NCBI RefSeq assembly: GCF_001546115.1
Contig: NZ_KQ955210.1
Coordinates: forward strand, 446,731-510,730
From: Paracoccus aminovorans
Lineage (GTDB): Bacteria; Pseudomonadota; Alphaproteobacteria; Rhodobacterales; Rhodobacteraceae
Length of the DNA: 64,000 nucleotides
Direction: 5' to 3'
Shown here: positions 61,014 to 64,000 of the stretch, one piece after another
Layout: each line of letters opens with the position of its first letter
Position numbering within the stretch: position 1 is the stretch's first letter
Program-made: the position numbers and the translations under genes
The notes under the pieces: model-generated
What the model was told of the DNA's origin: nothing
What the model saw: the letters and a program-made list of their open reading frames with translations, nothing else
Databases searched by the model: none

Positions 61014-61337
61014 ATGAGCAAGACGACGAGCAAGTTTTCCCCTGAAGTGCGTGAGCGTGCTGTGCGCCTGATCCTCGACAATGAGAGCCAGCATGAATCG
61101 CGCTGGCAGGCAGTCATGTCGATTTCCGCGAAGATCGGCTGTGCGCCCCAGACCCTGAACGAGTGGGTCAAGAAGGTCGAGGTCGACGGCGGCAAGCGGG
61201 CCGGTGTCACCACCGAGATGGCGGATCGGCTGAAGGCACTGGAACGGGAGAACCGGGAGTTGCGCCAGGCCAATGAGATCTTGCGCAAGGCGCGCGCATA
61301 TTTTGCGATGGCGGAGCTCGACCGCCGGTCGAAGTGA
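61014..61337 (+). CDS. IS3-family OrfA
   Basis: The 107-residue DNA-binding subunit of an IS3-type transposase: SPEVRERAVRLILDNESQHESRWQAVMSISAKIGCAPQTLNEWVKK is the helix-turn-helix, followed by the leucine-zipper-like coiled coil ADRLKALERENRELRQANEILRKA. It overlaps OrfB by 4 bp with the usual shift in frame, by which the OrfAB fusion would be made. Confidence 0.9.
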   Translation: MSKTTSKFSPEVRERAVRLILDNESQHESRWQAVMSISAKIGCAPQTLNEWVKKVEVDGGKRAGVTTEMADRLKALERENRELRQANEILRKARAYFAMAELDRRSK

Positions 61338-62279
61338 TGGTCGGGTTCATTGACGATCATCGTGGTGCACATGGGGTCGAGCCGATCTGCAAGGTTCTGC
61401 CGATCGCCCCCTCCACCTACTACGATCACCTGGCGAAGCGGGCCGATCCGGCCCGGCTGTCGGATCGTGCCCGGCGCGACGCAGTCCTGCGGCCCGAGAT
61501 CGAGCGCGTCTTCGAGGAGAACTGGCGTGCCTACGGCGTGCGCAAGGTCTGGCGTCAGCTGGATCGGGAAGGCTTCGCCGTCGCCCGATGCTCCGTGGCC
61601 CGGCTGATGAAGTGCAGGGGTATTCAAGGCATCATCCGGGGCAAGCCGCACAAGACGACCATCCCCGACAAGAAGGTCCCTTGCCCGTTGGACAAGGTGA
61701 ACCGCGAGTTTCGCGTGCCGGCGCCGAACATGCTCTGGGGTCGTTCATTGTGGCGCCATTGGTCCGAGCCCAATGGACGACGATTTCACCTACGTCGCTA
61801 CCTGGCGAGGGTTCGTCTATGTCGCCTTCATCATCGACGCCTACGCCCGCCGGATCGTCGGCTGGCGGGCGAGCCAAACCGCACACGCAGGCTGCGTGCT
61901 CGATGCCCTCGAACAGGCTGTTCATGATCGCCGCCCGGTCAAGGGCGCGGGGCTCGTCCACCATTCCGACCGGGGGTCGCAATACCTGTCCATAAAATAC
62001 ACCGAGAGGCTGGGCGAGGCGGGGATCGAGCCCTCCGTGGGCAGCGTTGGCGACAGCTATGACAACGCTCTGGCGGAGACCATAAACGGTCTATTCAAGG
62101 CCGAGGTCATCCACCGCCGGGGGCCATGGCGCAATTTCGAGGCAGTTGAATACGCTACCCTCGAATGGCTGGATTGGTTCAACAACCGCCGCCTCCTCGA
62201 GCCGATCGGGAACATCCCGCCGGCGGAAGCAGAGGCAAACTTCCACGCGGCTCTGGAAACTGAAGAAATGGCCGCGTAA
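61334..62279 (+). pseudogene. IS3-family OrfB, frame-broken
   Basis: The OrfB start is normal (MVGFIDDHRGAHGVEPICKVL, then YGVRKVWRQLDREG). At the point where family members read APNMLWVSDFTYV, the sequence has 43 bases after the W codon instead of 6, an extra 37, and the frame is lost. The rest (DFTYVATWRGFVYVAFIIDAYARRIVGW to HSDRGSQYLS and DNALAETINGLFKAE, with all later DDE residues) continues in another frame from about 61773. The intact right end of the element lies near 62317. The transposase should be inactive. Confidence 0.85.
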
Positions 62280-62309
62280 CTAACCGAAATCAGCCTCCGG
62301 CAAACCCGG

Positions 62310-62780
62310 CGCGGTTCAACCTGATCGACCTGATCCGCCTGTCGCTGGGTTGCAGCATGGTCGATGCGCTGCGCGAGGCCCGGTCTGTCTGGGCCTGCGC
62401 TACGACAGCCCCGAGAACATCGCGCGCCCCAAGGCCGCGGCCGAGCGGTCGAAGCGCTTGGCCGAGGAGGCCCGCGCCAGGGCCGCGAGCAGGCCAGGCG
62501 CCGGCGCAAGACGGCCGTGGCGCTGTGGCTGTCCGGCCAGGAGCGTATCCAGTCCACGCCGGTGGAATACTACCTGCGCGACACGCGCGGCATCGACCTG
62601 GCGCAGCTGGACCGTCAGCCCGGCGCCCGGCGCTATCACCCGGCCGTGCGCTATAAGCACCTGGACCGCGAGACGGGCGAGGTCTGGGACTGCGAAATGC
62701 CGGCCATGCTGTCGTTCGTCAACGACGGCCAAGCCCGGTGCGAGGCCCATGTCTGCTTGCGCCGCGCCATGGCGGGGTTT
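62310..62780 (+). pseudogene. Remnant of a toprim/primase-like plasmid or phage gene
   Basis: Fragments in successive frames match a toprim-primase protein of the DUF7146 kind. FNLIDLIRLSLGCSMVDALREAR comes right after the IS3 end, then a second frame, then VALWLSGQERIQSTPVEYYLRDTRGIDLAQLDRQPGARRYHP and PAMLSFVNDGQARCEAHVCL in a third. At least two frameshifts and lost ends on both sides mark it as decayed. It shows that these ISs once landed in mobile DNA. Confidence 0.6.
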
Positions 62781-62844
62781 TCGGCATGTCGAACGCCGGG
62801 CCGCTCCGTCCGGTCCCAGCTCGGTGATGGTCTGGGTCAGCAGC

Positions 62845-63335
62845 CCTAGGTTCTGTGGACACTTCCTTGATCCACAGGACGATGGCAGCGATGGTGATGG
62901 CGGCGAGGTGGTTTCTGGCGGTTTTCTCGTATCGCGTGGCGACCCTTCGGAACTGCTTGAGCTTGGAGAAGTAGCATTTTATCACATGTCTCCGGGCACA
63001 GAGATGCTTGTCGAGGGGATGTTTAGGGATGACGGCAAGAGCTTTCTTGCGGGCGATCGCCTCACGCAGGCGGTCGCTGTCATAGGCGGTGTCGGCCATG
63101 ACGACCTCGGCAGTCAGGTCGGCGATCCGCCTCGGCCTGCGGGGCGTCGCCCTTCTGCCCGGCGGTCAGGGTGAAGCGGACCGGACAGCCAAGGCCTCGC
63201 ACTGCCAGGTGGAGCTTGGGGCTCGGTCCGCCGCGGCACCGGGCCAAGGGCCTGATCTTCAGCCCCCTTTTGCACCAGCGGCGTGTTGGTGGGCGCGGAT
63301 GATCGGGCTGTCCACGATCAGCTATTCGAAATCGG
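62845..63335 (-). pseudogene. Decayed IS5-family (IS427-like) transposase
   Basis: Read on the minus strand, the C-terminal half is clear (ADTAYDSDRLREAIARKKALAVIP, then RHVIKCYFSKLKQFRRVATRYEKTARNHLAAITIAAIVLWI). Upstream, in other frames, lie HQHAAGAKGGLKIRPLARCRGGPSPKLHLAV and an in-frame TAG. The N-terminal third is missing where the IS256-type element begins. GGTTCTGTGGACACTTCCTT near 62846 looks like the outer end of the element. Confidence 0.7.
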
Positions 63336-63386
63336 GGAGTGTCCTGAACTTTGTGTATCTGGCCCGGTCCATGCGGTTTCAGATAC

Positions 63387-64000
63387 TCAAGCGGCGAAGC
63401 GCTCGCCGAACATTATGGCGAACTGATTTCGCGCCGCAAACCATTCCCGAACGTTTCGGCCATCTTTCTCGAAGCTGCGGATCGCCAGGTAGATCAGCTT
63501 CGTTGCAGCGTCATCAGTCGGGAATGACCCACGGGTCTTGATGGATTTGCGGATCACGCGGTTCAGACTCTCGATGGCGTTGGTCGTATAAACCACCTTT
63601 CGGATCGCCGGATCGAAGGCGAAGAACGGGACCACCTCGGCCCATGCCCGCCGCCAGGCCGGGGCGATGGATGCATATTTCCCGGCCCATTTTTCCTCGA
63701 AGGCGTCGAGTTCCACGGCAGCCATATCGGCGGTCGGTGCGCTGTAAATCCGGCGCAGATCGGCGGCCACAGCCTTGCGGTCCTTCCAGGAGCAGAAGTT
63801 CAGGCTGTGGCGCACCAGATGCACGATGCAGGTCTGAACCATGGCGTCCGGAAAGGCGGCGGTGATGGCCTCGGGAAAGCCCTTCAGCCCGTCAACGACT
63901 GCGATCAGGATGTCCTGCAGCCCTCGGTTCTTCAGCTCGTTCATCACCGACAGCCAGAACTTGGCGCCCTCGTTTTCGGCAATCCAAAGGCCCAGGACCT
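63387..64000 (-). CDS. IS256-family (Mutator-type) transposase, N-terminus outside window
   Basis: The C-terminal ~204 residues of an IS256-family transposase. VLGLWIAENEGAKFWLSVMNELKNRG enters from the window edge, then DILIAVVDGLKGFPEAI (a catalytic Asp), CIVHLVRHSLNF, and TTNAIESLNRVIRK with the catalytic Glu. The TGA stop is at 63387-63389. The outer end of the element is probably near 63337 (GAGTGTCCTGAACTTTGTGT), inside the older IS427-like remnant. Confidence 0.9.
   Translation of the reverse strand, partial: VLGLWIAENEGAKFWLSVMNELKNRGLQDILIAVVDGLKGFPEAITAAFPDAMVQTCIVHLVRHSLNFCSWKDRKAVAADLRRIYSAPTADMAAVELDAFEEKWAGKYASIAPAWRRAWAEVVPFFAFDPAIRKVVYTTNAIESLNRVIRKSIKTRGSFPTDDAATKLIYLAIRSFEKDGRNVREWFAARNQFAIMFGERFAA

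Noticed and set aside
61334..62279. A second programmed frameshift within IS3 OrfB
   Set aside because: Programmed shifting in IS3 occurs at the OrfA/OrfB border. Here 37 extra bases separate the two frames, so a mutation is the simpler explanation.

Overview
The window looks like a chromosome segment of a high-GC alphaproteobacterium of the Rhodobacterales, most likely Paracoccus. This rests on the short-form HisG paired with HisZ, the alphaproteobacterial SspB, the fumC-DUF4169-ribbon-helix-helix cluster, and the choXWV/betIBA and Xsc/Pta gene families. No rRNA, CRISPR array or replication origin was seen.

Layout. (1) 1-23 kb is mostly core housekeeping: the tail of a CDS, slyX, hisS-hisZ-hisG, ftsY, a class I fructose-bisphosphate aldolase, pgk, two cyclophilins, a Tat-type amidohydrolase, tyrS, anmK, a PRC-barrel protein, two identical tRNA-Asp genes, sspB, fumC, yebC and a divergent argP/lysE pair. 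(2) 23.6-30.7 kb is a complete choline uptake and glycine betaine synthesis locus. choXWV faces betIBA across a 143-bp region that holds a perfect 20-bp inverted repeat and two overlapping divergent promoters. (3) 30.7-42.1 kb returns to core genes: a YceD/DUF177 protein without its usual rpmF partner, bamE, olsB, tgt, rnd, an SLC13 permease, a LuxR solo, rpsB-tsf and a degenerate receiver protein. (4) 42.1-43.7 kb is a rearrangement junction: a broken tRNA-Thr copy beside an intact one, a tRNA-like 3' arm, a complete IS5-family element, and the stump of a COG0523 GTPase with a Zur-like box, cut just before its P-loop. (5) 43.7-57.4 kb is a sulfonate-dissimilation island. One arm (MFS carrier, CoA ligase, acylating aldehyde dehydrogenase, LacI regulator; sauU/T/S-like) should turn sulfoacetate into sulfoacetaldehyde. 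A second arm (IclR regulator, MHS carrier, GMC oxidoreductase) fits oxidation of isethionate to the same aldehyde. Both feed xsc (sulfoacetaldehyde acetyltransferase), a YeiH/TauZ-like putative sulfite exporter and pta, giving sulfite plus acetyl-CoA. A PiT-family phosphate permease follows. (6) 59-64 kb is an insertion-sequence graveyard: IS110, a frameshifted IS3-type element, a plasmid/phage toprim-primase remnant, a decayed IS5/IS427-type transposase and an IS256-family transposase running off the window.

A short intergenic motif (core GGGTATTTGGAAAAC then G-rich/GAA) recurs at least eight times directly behind genes and is not explained by any annotated feature. All functional calls rest on reading the sequence and on family knowledge; no database search was run.
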